DNA of 64,000 nt, from the NCBI GenBank assembly GCA_941918925.1, contig OW799234.1, positions 120,831,895 through 120,895,894 on the forward strand, written 5' to 3'. Each line of letters opens with the position of its first letter. Positions within the stretch are counted from its first letter, which is position 1. Below, piece after piece: positions 1 to 11,765 of the stretch. Made by a program: the position numbers and the translations under genes. The notes under the pieces are model-generated. The model searched no databases and was not told the origin of the DNA. It saw nothing but the letters and a program-made list of their open reading frames with translations. The stretch comes from Phyto melanocephala (taxonomy: Eukaryota; Arthropoda; Insecta; Diptera; Rhinophoridae).

Positions 1-1740
1 AAATTGACACCCTGATGTGGTAAATATTTATTCTGATAGCAATTTTTATATTGATACCACCATAATTTATTATTCAAAAGATGTTTTGGTCAGATATTAA
101 TTTATATACCTTATAGATCAATTATCGATAGCAATAGAACTTCAGTTACGTTGCCTTAAATTTTTCTGTAAAATAGTGATTATATCGACATCTGTGAGGT
201 TAAAGTTGCCGCACTGATTAAAAATGTATTATTTAAAATTTAATTTTGAAAATGTATTGTTAAAGATAAAATTATAATTATCCCAATAAGAGCGGCGGGA
301 ACCTGCTATATTTTTATATAGAAATTAATAAATTTGATATAAACACAAACAATTTTAAACTCAGTGATTTTTTTATTGTGCGCTTTTTTCGGCTTAGATG
401 CTTTTTAAAACTTTAAAGTTGACAACACTGTTGACAATATTGTCTCGCATTGTAACAGAGAGTGTAAATAAGTATAAAAAAAGAGAATGAGTAAAACAAA
501 CTTAGTAAACTAATATTAAGACTCTTATAGAAATATATTTTAATAAAATCATATTTTTTAGTAAAAAAAATTGAAAGAAAAAAAAAAAACAAATAATTCG
601 AGATTTTTAATTAGATATGCATTAACAAATAAGTACTCCAACAACAAAAAGTAAGATAATAGCATTCGTTGTTTTGTTTATATTTATTATTAAAATAAAC
701 AACCCAATATACGAGTTTCGAATTCAAATTCAATGAACTTTGAAAGGGAAACATCAAAAAAGAACCCATTAAGTAGATTTCACTTAATATTTTGTAGTAA
801 AACAAAAAAAAAACACAATTTATGGAATTTTTTAAAATTCTATTAGAAAAATTTTATTAAAAAAGAATGTATCGAATTTAATTTATTTTCTTATTTTAAT
901 GTTTTTTTTTAGCTTTTAAAAAGACAATATATGGCATTTTCCAGACGCGCACATTAGCGTAGCAAAAATTTGCACGCGTATTTAATTAGGAATTGTCTCA
1001 TATGATGGTGATTGTAAATTAGCACTAAATTGTTTAACAATTAATGGTTTGTGCCAAAATTGAATACGTGCCAAAGACACGACGATGACAAAATTAATGT
1101 TGATCCTGTACAGTCAAATGAACAGACGAAGAACATTGAAAATACTTTTGCTGACAATCTCAATATATATTTCACTTGTAGACGAACTCGTTTTCTTTCA
1201 ACATGTGTCAAGACTAGCTAATGTTAATTTATTAAATTCTTTACAATATTTACAATCAAGTAATCGCAAAAATAATAGGTAAAGTGTACTTGTTTATTTC
1301 TTCTTTAAAATAAATAAGACATGTAAGAGTGCTATATTCGAATGTGATGAAATTTGTATAGCCACTATAAAAATAAATAAATTTGCTGTAAACAAAATTT
1401 AAAAAACATCAGCAGTCTATACATCTATATTAATATAAAATTTAGAGGGATATATATTTTTTTTAATTTGGCTAAAAAGAACTTTATTATCAATGGTGAG
1501 CTGTATACAGCACTAATAAACGATTATTTGGATCGCTAATTAGATGAGATATACACTAAAAATATGTTTTTCTAATAAGACAATATTACATGCGTCAAAA
1601 CTCGACGATCTAAAAAACATTTTGCAAGTGCATTTTTTCTTGAAATTATATAGTCATACGATGTATATGTTATTGGTTTATTAACTTTTTTACAAATTTC
1701 CCTTAGGGAAATATGGCGTAAAATGCTTTAAAAATTGGGT
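1..1740. other. AT-rich intergenic DNA
   Basis: No gene, RNA or transposon boundary could be supported. The open frames here are short, rich in Phe/Ile/Leu/Lys/Asn and typical of chance frames in AT-rich DNA. Confidence 0.6.
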
Positions 1741-1806
1741 TTCTAGAATGCGTGCAGCGGAGCTAGTTGCAATGCCTACATGCCCGAAATAATCTTCAAA
1801 CATTAA
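1741..1806 (+). pseudogene. 3' end of a Tc3-like transposase (decayed)
   Basis: The segment reads, with one frameshift, as the C-terminal tail of the Tc1/mariner-superfamily (Tc3-like) transposases seen elsewhere in this window. It begins RMRAAELVAMP and ends EIIFKH-stop. The last 20 bases before the stop are nearly identical to the end of the copy at 17508-17526. No terminal repeats are visible, so only a scrap remains. Confidence 0.55.
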
Positions 1807-2026
1807 TGCCATAAAATTATCAGTAAAATAAAATATTTTAATTTTAAATAGTTCGCTTAAAAACACCATAGATTTAAATTTATAGCCTAAAAATCGGAAA
1901 TTTCACCTTGCACGATTCGAAACACAGAACAGGTACATTAAATTTACCGTAATACCGTCCGTGCCTGAAACATAAGCACAACATAAGTTTATTGAAAATA
2001 TTAGCAATTGTTTTATTCTACTAAGG

Positions 2027-2093
2027 CATCACAATGGACCATATTGGTCTCTGGGTGGGAGAGGGTGTGAAGGTAACTTTTGACCATCCTTAT
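2027..2093 (+). repeat. fragment related to the SINE 3' half
   Basis: This stretch (CACAATGGACC, then GGTCTC, GGTGTGAAGGTAAC and a CC-rich end) matches the 3' half of the SINE at 63240-63478. A palindromic MITE follows directly at 2094 and may have inserted into the SINE tail. Confidence 0.5.
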
Positions 2094-2223
2094 TCGCCTG
2101 TGTTCTGTATTCCGAGTGAAATTAAATCACTCGGAATTGCCATTGTAGTGTTATTGTTTATAACAACAATTTCATGGCAATACCGAGTGATTTAATTTCA
2201 ATCGGAATGCAGAACACAGGCGA
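2094..2223. mobile_element. 130-bp palindromic MITE
   Basis: The element is almost entirely one hairpin. The left arm (2094-2143, TCGCCTGTGTTCTG...) is the inverse of the right arm (2172-2223, ...CAGAACACAGGCGA), with a loop of about 28 bases. A direct TTAT lies at both edges (2090-2093 and 2224-2227) and may be the target duplication. It has no coding capacity. A decayed relative lies at 6203-6290. Confidence 0.75.
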
Positions 2224-2235
2224 TTATCTTATCTA

Positions 2236-2480
2236 ATATAACGTAATCTAGCCATTGTCAGATATGACCTTTTTCCATCTTTCTAGCAACACATGGATTC
2301 AGCGCCAGAAGAAAATCTCACTTTGTGATGTCAAGAACGAATCAAACCAATTTCGGATACCCATTTCTAAAGTAAAGCATATGCCGAAGAAAGTTCTGCA
2401 TCGATCGAAACAAATAGCATTCGGACAGAACAAGATCAACGTTATAAGGCGGGCAGTTAGGCAAAACTTCCCAATCACCT
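2236..2480 (-). pseudogene. mariner transposase C-terminal remnant
   Basis: On the minus strand this region reads as the degenerate C-terminal third of a mariner (Mos1-type) transposase. A PPYNVDLVLSECYLFRSMQN stretch corresponds to the family's PDLAPSDYHLFRSLQ signature containing the third catalytic Asp, and a later NPCVARKMEKGHI-stop-QWLDYV segment corresponds to LPERWEKVVxxxGQYF. The third Asp position is changed and at least three stops interrupt the frame. No terminal repeats were found. Confidence 0.6.
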
Positions 2481-2604
2481 ATTTTTTAAATAAATTTTAT
2501 CACGACTGAGTAATGGTGACGGCGGACTCTTCAACTGAAGATTTTTTTGAAACATGTTGCTAATAGTTCATGTTTTTTTTTAAATTAATGATTTTAGTAA
2601 TATA

Positions 2605-3471
2605 TCGGGTGTCCCAACTAGAACGCAATTTTTAAATTTTAAATAAAACACAGATATTTAAAAAAAAATCGTGAATCTTTATTATATCGTAAAGTAGACA
2701 GAATGAGGTTATGTATGGAACAATATATCGTGCAGATGGCCGCCGCGGCTTTGCTGGCACACATGCGATCTTTTAATGAAATTTTCAATTACCTTTTTGC
2801 ATAAATGCTGCGGTATTTCATTAATGCAGTGTCCGATTTCCTCTTTTAAAGCTTGAGTCTTCGTCGGCTTTTTCGCGTAAACCATCGACTTCAAAAAACC
2901 CCAAAGAAAGTGGTCTCCAAAACGCCAAATAACACGACCGGGAAATGACTGATGCAGCAATTGAATTGTTTCTCTGGCTGTATGCCATCTTGTTGAAACC
3001 ACATGCCCTCCACATTCATTTCTTCAATTCTAGGCAAGAAAAAACTGGTTATCATTTCACGATACCGAACACCATTGACTGTTTGCGCTTGACCTGCCTC
3101 ATTTTCATAAAAAAAAGGTCCAATGATTCCTCCAGCCCAAAAACCACACCACACAGTGATACGTTGAGGATGCATTTGCTCCTCGTGAATCACTCGAGGA
3201 TTTTCCTCACCCCAAATGCGACAATTCTGCCTATTGACGAAGCCATCAAGATGGAAATGGGATGATCGCAATTTGCGAACTGTAGCCGCAAAACTTTCAC
3301 CATTTTAGTAAAACAATTTCACAATGAGAATGCGCTGTTCATTCGTGTAGCGCTCCATTTTTACTAGCCTCGTACCTTCTACTAGCAAACAATAATAATT
3401 GTTCAAATGTCAAACAATGACACTTCGAATGGCGCTAAATTTAAAAATTGCGTTCTAGTTGGGACACCCGA
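2605..3471 (-). mobile_element. Tc3-like element with terminal inverted repeats, internally deleted
   Basis: Terminal inverted repeats of about 35 bp (TCGGGTGTCCCAACTAGAAC at 2605, perfect inverse ending at 3471) are flanked by TA on both sides, the Tc1/mariner target. The 867-bp element is about half the usual length because the middle of the transposase gene is missing. The ends are still nearly perfect, so it could in principle be moved in trans by a related transposase. Confidence 0.85.
2709..3358 (-). pseudogene. Tc3-like transposase, deleted and frameshifted
   Basis: The gene starts MERYTNEQRILIVKLFY, as in Tc3-like transposases of insects. It then hits a stop and jumps straight to the catalytic core (SHFHLDGFVNRQNCRIWG), losing roughly 140 codons of DNA-binding and core domain. 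It continues through VWCGFWAGGIIGPFFYEN and MWFQQDG (second catalytic Asp), then shifts frame into ATCHTA-like and FGDHFLWGF segments. The first catalytic Asp motif (SDEAHF in intact relatives) is RSSHF here. Non-functional. Confidence 0.8.
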
Positions 3472-3475
3472 TATG

Positions 3476-4789
3476 TATTTTTAATACATAATATATAATA
3501 TCTCATATTTCTAAAAGAAAAAAAACATGTTTTTCAGTCTTTCGACAAAACTTGTACAAAATAAACAAAAATTCGTATTCTGAACATTTTTCGGCCATTA
3601 CTCGCTTAAAACGAATCATTTGCGTTCGGTACAGGTTTCATGTGATAGTCTGGCTGGATGTCAGCAGCTCATAATTAATAGTAAGTACTCGTTTGGTCCC
3701 ACCAAATACAGAGCATAGTCTTAGCGGCATAGATATTTGACTTTGGTATCGATTCAGCTGCTTGCAAGGGCTTTGCATACGATGTCTAAATGAATTTTTT
3801 AATCGAAAGTAATGATTCGGTGAAAAAATAATTTTTATTCTTTAGCGAACAAGCAGCTATGCAGACATGCAAAACCGTTGTTCTAGGTTTCGGGTCTTAA
3901 GTAATATTCGAATGTGTTACAAACGACAAGATAAGCCCAATATTTATATGTAAGCATGTGTCTGTAATTAATTTTTTTCAGTGGGTGATGTTAAAACAAC
4001 AACAGTATTGCAAATATTTTTGACAAATTTTAATCTTTTAATTAACTTTATTAATTTCGTTCGTTTTTATTTTTATTTTTTTTTGTCAGACTGGCTGCCA
4101 TGTTTAGAGGTTAAATATTTTTCTCGATCACATATGTATGTAAATACGCAATTGTAATGACTCAAGAATGGCAACCAACAATAACAAAATTTTCATTTTG
4201 AAGGGAAATATCAATAAAATCATTCAAAACACTTAATGAATGTAATGGAAATACTGTACATATTGTTGTTGTTGTTGCAATATTTATTGCTGTTGCTATT
4301 GTTCAATGGTAGACTGGTGCGGACTGTCACAAAAATCAACAATGTGAACAGAGCGAGACTCGACTCTTGTAAGGACCATCATTTATAAAAGCATTACAAA
4401 AATTTACATTCACGGGCAAAATACTAGAAACTTAGAAGTGTGGCAATATGAGTTCAATTTTATATGTGTATGTACTTACATTATGTAACGGTTTGTTTTT
4501 GTTTTTCAGTTAGAAATGTTGCCTAGCAATGTTGTCAATTACCCGGGATCAGAAATAGTGCTAAAATTAAAGAAAAAGATAAAGTGTGAGATTTAATTTT
4601 AAACTTGCGTTACTATATTTGGTATAATACTTTAGAAAACATATATGAATGTCCTTATGTAAAAAAAAAAAAAAAAAACAGCTACAATCTGAGAGAATTA
4701 TGGCTGGTTTTTGGAATTTGTTGAACATTTTTTTAATGAAAATCAATGAATTTAGATTTATTATTTTAAATGCAAGGTGGTCTAACCAA
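3476..4789. other. intergenic DNA
   Basis: No gene was recognised. It contains a short (TTG)n run near 4263-4280 and an A-rich tract near 4660. No terminal repeats or long open frames are supported. Confidence 0.5.
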
Positions 4790-5492
4790 AAAACACAATG
4801 TTAGTTGTAAACAAAGCAAAATGAGAGTGGGCAGCGGACGAACTTGCGAAAAGTGGAACTGCTGTGGCATTTTGCGAACTGGAACCTAGAGTTGCTGTTG
4901 GTGATGGAATGGTGCGGGCGAAGGTCCTACAATGGGTGGAATCTCTTAACCTGAGAAGGTGGATGGAGGTGATGTAGATAGGCACGTATGGTGCTCGAAA
5001 GGTCCCTTGGCAGAAATGCAATCAGGGTACTCGAATATAATCGGAGGACCCTGAGCTGGATAATTGCTTTGGTCACAGGGTATGGCAACTTCAAATATCA
5101 TCTGCACAGAATCGGGGTTGTGGAGGATGATGTTTGCAGAATGTGCCTTGATACTGCTGAGACAGCGACGTATGTGGTATGCAAATGTCCGGCAATGGCT
5201 CGCAATAGACTTAGTAGCACTGGAAGGCACACGTTGGATGTGAGTGCTATGGGGGAAATTAGTCTGGGGCAGATGCTGGAGATTACAAAGGACTTTGTGA
5301 TGTGGATTGTAGATAATCATCAGTCTGCAATGTGAAGTTATAAAAGTGTAGAGCAAACGCCTGGAACGGCACGGGACTCAGAGTGATCGGGGTAACCTCA
5401 AATTCTCTGGGTTACGAAATAGGTCGAAAAGGCACCCGTTTATGAAAGAAGTCTGCTTCGATATCCCCCGATATGTATAAATAAATAAAACA
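4790..5492 (+). mobile_element. 5'-truncated LINE with RNase H and CCHC end (I/R1/LOA-like)
   Basis: The first part reads WAADELAKSGTAVAFC, the end of the RNase H domain with its last conserved Asp (ADELAxxG), up to a stop near 4975. After a frame change, an open segment (4988-5335) holds the family's C-terminal cysteine motif: CRMCLDTAETATYVVCKCPA. About 140 bp of 3' UTR follows, ending in a TAAATAAATAAA-type tail near 5477-5490. The endonuclease and reverse transcriptase are absent, typical of a 5'-truncated insertion. RNase H plus this Cys motif fits the I/R1/LOA groups; the exact clade is not resolved. Confidence 0.75.
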
Positions 5493-5554
5493 AAAACTTT
5501 TCAGAGAATTATCTTAATATTTTTATATTGTAATAGAAGTATACATATATGACA

Positions 5555-6022
5555 ATTATGTGTGAAACAAAATATCGGACAAATGCTTGTCACGGCTTCG
5601 GTGGCGTACTTCTATTCGATGGTCCATATTTTCAATGACAATGTCGATGTTCAATTGTTTGACACGAAGACGGGTTGAGGGTTAAATGGCTCTTGTGCCA
5701 GACTATCCCGAACAACAGCAATGCAGAACGAACTGGGCGAAAATGCACAGACCCATAATTCTCCCGGATTGTGGACACTTTGGGTCCATTATTCTGACCA
5801 AAAAAATCACAAAGTGCAAGGAATGCATTTTGATTTGAACGCCCATTTTCGTAAAAGGCTTCAACAATCTTAACGAGTTGCTTAATTGTGAACCTCTACA
5901 TGGTTGAATTAGTCAGACACTGAAACAAAAAATGTCAAATTAAGTTGGGCAAAAAAACTTGAAGTTAAGGTGTCACAACTTAACACCAATTAACATCGTG
6001 CATTATTGTGGGACCACCCTTT
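5555..6022 (-). pseudogene. Tc3-like transposase remnant, mostly deleted
   Basis: Reading the minus strand from about 5923, the start (FTIKQLVKIVEAFYENGRS, then FLALCDFFGQNNGPKVSTIR) matches the N-terminal helix-turn-helix of Tc3-like transposases. A disrupted middle reads RPVRSA and then jumps to a C-terminal tail (ENMDHRIEVRHRSRDKHLSDILFHT). The catalytic core is absent. The minus-strand 5' end carries AAAGGGTGGTCCCACAATAA near 6022, which may be the terminal repeat. The matching left repeat was not found. Confidence 0.65.
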
Positions 6023-6085
6023 TTAACTAAGAGAGTTTGCAGCATGTAAATGATTCGATATTTATCGGTTAACGTTAAATTTTAA

Positions 6086-6187
6086 CTGTCGTATGCATAC
6101 ACATTTTCAAAGCTTACAAATCAAATTTGCATAGAAAATCAGTTTAATAAACCCTCTCTCTATAAGCGTCAGTTATGCATACGGCAG
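6086..6187. mobile_element. 102-bp Harbinger-type MITE
   Basis: Short inverted repeats (CTGTCGTATGCATA at the left, TATGCATACGGCAG at the right) are flanked by TAA on both sides (6083-6085, 6188-6190), the 3-bp target duplication of PIF/Harbinger elements. Another fragment of this family lies near 41645-41705 and shares CTGCCGTATGCATA and AGAGTTTATTAAACTG in inverse orientation. It has no coding capacity. Confidence 0.75.
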
Positions 6188-6202
6188 TAAGAAAATATTC
6201 GT

Positions 6203-6290
6203 GGCTGTTCTGTGTTCCGAGTGGAATCAAATTGTTCGAAACTGTTGTTATTTACAACAACAATACTTTGATAATTTCAAACAATGATAT
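6203..6290. repeat. decayed copy of the 2094-2223 palindromic MITE
   Basis: TGTTCTGTGTTCCGAGTGGA and a following TTGTTATTTACAACAACAAT resemble the left arm and loop of the palindromic element at 2094-2223. The right arm is too diverged to place. Confidence 0.5.
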
Positions 6291-6994
6291 TCAACTAGCA
6301 CAAAGCACACTTGTAAATATATTTTTCATTTTATTGAACATATTTATTATGGTTTGTTTTTTCTTTATTTTAAGCTGTTGATGTTGGTTATTATTATTGC
6401 TATGTAATATGAATTGTTATTTTGGCTGTTCAAGGTTTTATATTACGGAATAGTTCATTAATATAATGAACAATTAGTTTTTCATAAATATTTATTTACA
6501 TTTTATATACGTTATTGGCAAATATTTTGTAGTAAGCTGAGCTTATTAAGCTCAGTATTAAAATCATCGTTTCTTACGTCTCTTTGTAAGAGCTTTACTC
6601 TTTTAAACTTAACACATGTGATGTTTTTTAAATCACAGTAGATTTAGTAAATTATAATTAAAAGCAGTTTAATTCACAAACCCGGTGTAATGTTGTATCG
6701 TTGCTAATTTTGTTTTAGTTCACAGTACTGTATGCTTGTTGTAGGCAATTTTTATTAAACAATTTTGTAAAGAAATTCCAATTCATTTAATTATTTGTTT
6801 TTGAAATCATGCATTGGTTAATACAGGGATGGGAAACGTTTTTTTCTCAGTCTTAAAAAATTTTTTATTTATTTTAATTGTAAAATTTTTTTTTTATTTT
6901 TCATGGTACCCTGATAAACCAATAACGTCTTATAGTATTATCAGACACCTTTCGCGCTGCTAAACACCACTTTCCGCGGAAATCTTTGGCATCC
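6291..6994. other. intergenic DNA
   Basis: AT-rich sequence with no gene, repeat boundary or RNA that I can support. Confidence 0.5.
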
Positions 6995-7330
6995 CTGGCG
7001 CTTTTTTTATTGCCTTAATTTAGGTCAAAGCTCAGCACCGTTTAAATAGCCTGAGTTCTGCACATTATTAGTGAAGTATGATTTGAACGCCAATTCACTG
7101 TAAATAATTTAAGGTTGAGCCAAAAAAAAAAGAGGAAGACACTTCATGCTGTCTAACAAAAGGCTTTAGTCGCTTCTCCAGCCACTTTTTACATTTCCGA
7201 GTTTATTTTGCATGTCGTCACGAAAGACCTGATTCTCTTTAAGCAAGTGCCATACCATTAATTTTTTTACGAAATTTTTAATCACTTTTTTACATTTTCC
7301 GTGAATCCGTAATGTAGAATTGGTCTGGAA
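6995..7330 (-). pseudogene. Tc1/mariner-superfamily transposase remnant
   Basis: On the minus strand a patchy frame contains CKKWLEKRLKPFVRQHEVSS, followed by SFFFGSTLNY and, after stops, CAELRLF-KRC-ALT. These align in order with the segments of insect DDE transposases that read LKPFxRxHE, FWPDLAxxHY and CPELRPIEKYWA, the second and third catalytic regions. Stops and frameshifts are frequent. The exact subgroup (maT or DD37-41D type) cannot be fixed. Confidence 0.5.
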
Positions 7331-9118
7331 TCTGTGAGAAGCCAGCTACAACAAACGTCTCATTTTTCGTGACATAGAAAATAAATTTTTAAAAGAAACC
7401 TTTTTTTAATTTTTTGACATGCAGTTTTGATAACTTGTTGTTGTAGTATTCATATTTGCAACTTTTCAGTTTAACACCCGTTTTGATTTTAAGTATAAAA
7501 ACCCCGAACAATTCATTTTATGAACGACTTTTCTTGGAATTTATCTTGAACATGGCACTGAGCTCCTAGAAACTATTTACGGGTCATGTTTTAATTTCCC
7601 AGAAATCTTTTATATGTTCACTTACCACTCATGATGAATGATATAACTAAGGTATATCAAGTGTTATCAGATAACCATGATCTAGTTTTGCAATCGATGT
7701 CTGCAGTAACTGATTAAAACCATTGTTTGCAGTTGTTTGCAACATCTATAGATAAAATAATTCTCAATAAATATAAGGACTGAACATATTTTCTAATTGT
7801 TTCAGAACTCTTAATACACTGTTCAGACAAATATTTTTAATTGTTTCAATTAAATGTTAATTGAGCAATTAAAATAAGTGTTCACACATACTTAGTTTAT
7901 CTTACTCCATTAGCAATTGACAGCTGTAAAAATACATTGTTTTTAAAATTTTTTTGTAAACATTTGTTTTTGTGAATTTTAAAAATGGATAAAAGTTTAA
8001 TAGAAAATTTATTAGTTGAACTCTTGCAGTCCGTGCGATTGAGATTTGATTCTAAACTAGCTTTTTTAAATTAGAATTAGATATTAAAATATTTCAATTT
8101 GTTGGCTACATGTTTGTATATGTTAAATGTACGTGAATTTCAAAATACTTAACCAAAATAAAAACTATAAGTAAGCTATAAAAAGGGAAGCAAAAAATAT
8201 TTTTCAGATTTAAAAAAAAAAAAAATCAAAAGAATATTCGCTAACATTTATCCCACAACTGTACCCTAGTAAGTTGCTGCACTATTAGTCTTATCGAAGC
8301 ATGTAATTTTTAGAATTTATATCAGATTATTTATAGAGAACACACAAAGTTCAAAGCGAAGCAAGCTTTTTGATTAAAATTAAATTGTAAAAAAGAACTG
8401 GAAAATTAAAAATAGAAAATTATAAAAAATGTTCTCATATGATCAATGGAAATATTAAAAAAAAAACCACAACTCGTATAAAATTTTTATATAAAAAAAA
8501 ATAAAACAATTATATGATTTGCACGAATTTTCTTATTCAAAAGCTTGATTTGAAAGAAGATCTCAAAATACTATTTTGACACCACTTTGATTGCATATTA
8601 CGTAAATGTGTCTTTTTTTTAACAAAACAACTTATGTCAAAATTTTAATATTTCAGGAGAGCAAAAGAAAGCAAACAATCATGACTGATCTGTACATAAA
8701 GTCAAGTTAAATTGTTTGGAATTTTCATACCATTGTTGTAAGACACCACTGCAATGACAATTCCAAACAGTTTGAATATACTCGAAATTCAGTTAAAAAA
8801 AAAACATAATAATTTAAGTTGATTCTTTAAGATGCATTAGTTCTTTTAATTCACAGTAAGACTCGAATTAATGTAACCGAAGTTCTGTGATATGTATTTT
8901 GACAAAGCATTAAACAACGTGTTATCTTTAAGTATTATACTCAGACGACTTCGATTATTGTAAACAAAGCGTGTTGAAGATAGTACTTTTATGATTAAGA
9001 AACACGAACATTTTCTTATCTCGACTTAAAATGTTTTATCCACAGATAAGCATAAAATAAAAAAATTATTATCTATAATCTAATCGTTAGAACGGCTGAA
9101 GCGAATTGGCTGCTATTT
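7331..9118. other. intergenic DNA
   Basis: AT-rich. It holds the dispersed repeat at 7816-7936 and, just after it, a short frame (7985-8072, starting MDKSLIENLL) that may be the start of a transposon ORF. Otherwise no feature is supported. Confidence 0.5.
7816..7936 (+). repeat. dispersed repeat, one arm of the 44645-45160 family
   Basis: About 120 bp (CTGTTCAGACAAATATTTTT ... AGCTGTAAAAATAC) matches the inverse of 45041-45157 with only scattered differences, including AATTGAGCAATTAAAATAAG and TGTTCACACA. It is one end of a foldback-type transposon family. The other end is not evident here. Confidence 0.7.
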
Positions 9119-9891
9119 TTATACCCTTCACACAGTGAAAAAGGGTATATATAGGTTTGTCATTCCGTGTGAAATTTCTACAATTTTCATTTCCGACCCC
9201 ATAAAGTATATATTTTCTGAAAGCTTATGAATAGAGGAGTCGATTAAGCCCTGACCGTCTGTCCGTCTGACCGTCTGTCCGTGTGTATGTTGAAATCAAC
9301 TTTTTGAAGCCCCCCGACATAGGTTGGACCCGGGTAAGGTATTAAAATATCAGAAATATTCGGGAGTAGATCGGTATTGAAAATCAGAAACATCGGTACA
9401 TAAACAACTGAGATATGAGCAAAAACCCACGACCACCTCGATTTTCTTTTCATAAAAACAACATTACAACAACAACATACATACATACAAACGTGTATAC
9501 TGGTTAGAGAAAACGTGGCATCGAATCCCAGCTGAGGCAAAAAAATTTTTTTTTAAATTTTTTTAAAATTTTTTTTTTTAATTTTTTTTTTATTTTTTTT
9601 TTATTTTTTATTTAATATATTATATATATTTTTATTATTATTTTTTTTTATTTTTTTTTTTTAATTTTTTTTTTATTTTTTTTTGTTTTATATATATTAT
9701 ATATGTATATAATAATTTTTTTTTTTTTAATTTTTTTTTAAAATTTTTTTTTTTAAATTTTTTTTTTATTTTTTATTTTTTTTTTGTTTTTTTTAACATA
9801 CATACGTGAATTTACTGTTATTGCATGACTACACGTTGTGAAGGGTATATAAGATTCGGCACGGCCGAATATAGCGCTTTTACTTGTTTTT
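9119..9891 (+). mobile_element. DINE-1/INE-1-like repeat, AT-core form
   Basis: The 5' end carries the hairpin ATACCCTTCACACAGTGAAA-AAGGGTAT, then TTTCCGACCCCATAAAGTAT and the GTCTGTCCGTCTGACCGTC block typical of dipteran DINE-1/INE-1 elements. The core is a long low-complexity A/T tract (about 9540-9800). The 3' end has a second GAAGGGTATATAAGATT block, the hairpin ATTCGGC-ACG-GCCGAAT and the terminus TTTTACTTGTTTTT. Non-autonomous; these are thought to be Helitron/Helentron derivatives. Confidence 0.8.
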
Positions 9892-10591
9892 AATCGACTG
9901 GAAAATTTCAGATGGTTTGTAAAAAAAATTTTAAAATTCCTAATAAAAGTTGGAAAATTTAATTTTTTAATAAATATATATTTTTTACTAAGTCTGGTCA
10001 TACTTTTTATTAAAAAGGCTGTGTATATTAATAAATTTCTTATTTGCTTGAGAAACCTTAAAGCATTTTGGTGAAACGAAATTCTGAAATGAAAATACTG
10101 ATTCAATTAGAATAGAGGAAATTTAAAAATTAAAAAAAAGTTATTTTTGATGCACTTGAAAATTTGTAACTGGCAATTTTTTTTTTTAAATTACGATTGA
10201 TTGACTTTACGATTAAGACTATCATAAGCAAAATTTCCTTAATAAATTCGCAATAAATTTATCAATACTACGGCAGTCTTTAATTAATTTATTAAAATTA
10301 GTTTAATCAATTTATAGTGTTTATACGATACATTATCTATTTATAAGGCATTATTCATAAAATCTTTATTGACAAAAAATGCTTCTTTATCTATAGAGAT
10401 TTATTTTTTAATTTTATATTTCTAAATTTCCAAAAATTCTCTATTTAAAGATAAAATTTTGAAAAACTCTCCCCTATTTATCGTTTGTAGACATGATCGC
10501 AGAAACACACACTAACCAACAAAAACATTAAAGAGAAAAACGTTGTTCAGCACTTAAAACTGAAACAAAAACAATTCCCCACTTCTAATTA
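9892..10591. other. intergenic DNA
   Basis: AT-rich with no recognised gene. It ends at the target duplication of the P-like element (CTGCCACC, 10592-10599). Confidence 0.5.
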
Positions 10592-11765
10592 CTGCCACCC
10601 AAGAATGATTAAATAAAGATTAAGCTGGAGTTACATACCATGCGTTCTATCCGTTGTTCCGTTTTATGCATCAGTCAAAAAGTAGAATCAGTGTAATTGT
10701 ATGTGACAAGTTACACGGCAAAACGCATAGAATGCATAAACGTATCAACGCAGCAAAGTAGGTTTACTTTCTACTTTTGTATCCGTCGCATAAAAGGTGA
10801 ATAAATGTCAGCTGTTGTTGATAGCCATGGATGACAAATAATATTTTTTTGTTGATGTTATCGATAAATCTGATTGTGTGGTGGATTTATTTTTTTAATT
10901 TTTTTGTATTAAAAAATGTTTTTAATAAAAGAAAAAGCATTCGAAATAAAGTTTACAATTACTTTTAAGAAAAACATTCATAAAAACAAATTTTAAACAC
11001 AATTTTTTCATTACCAAAATTTTTATTTTGCTTATCGATAACTATGATGTGCTGAGTGTCATCTCTGTTTATTATTAAAAGAAAACAAGTGCAATGGAGG
11101 AGATGCTTATTGACGCTTGTGTTATTTTTGAACTTTTTGTAGCACAAAATATCATGTACATAAACTAAATGAATTCCATAAATGCCCTTAAATTGTCAAT
11201 TTTACTTTCCATTTTGGCAAAATTGTTTTAAGTTAATAAAAACATAAGCACAACATAGGGTTGCCATATTTGAAAAGTGAAAAAACGTACATTGAGGGGG
11301 AAAAAACAGTACTTTTCAAAAAAAAAAAAAATACATTTTGATTTTGATAACATAACTTTTTCTTCAATACATCACATTTTTATTTAAAAAAAAGTTAAGA
11401 AGAAACATAAAAACATGTAAAAACGTGGTCAAAAACACAAATTAAACGTCGTTTTTCGATTTTAATGTTGATATTAGTTTGAATAAACGAATTACCAATG
11501 CCTTAACATTTTTGACTATATTTCAGAACTATGCACTATATTTTCAAACTTTATTTTGAAAATTATCTAATGTATTTCATAAGTTATTAATTATATTTAA
11601 AAATTGAATTTCAAAAACTACTAGTTGAATTTTGAAATTATCTATAATATGTAAATTCAATTGATTTGTTTCTTCAAATTACAATAATATTCCATTAATA
11701 CTTTTGGAATACTATTTATAACGTAAAAAATATCACTTGTAATTGACAAATTATCAATTCTTAAG

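Noticed and set aside
2945..3265. 106-codon plus-strand frame
   Set aside because: Antisense to the Tc3-like transposase pseudogene at 2709-3358.
4782..5356. Minus-strand frames opposite the LINE remnant at 4.8-5.3 kb
   Set aside because: The plus strand carries the RNase H and Cys motifs; the minus frames are shadows.
9244..9540. 98-codon minus-strand frame
   Set aside because: Lies across the conserved 5' half of a DINE-1-like repeat, which is non-coding in all copies.
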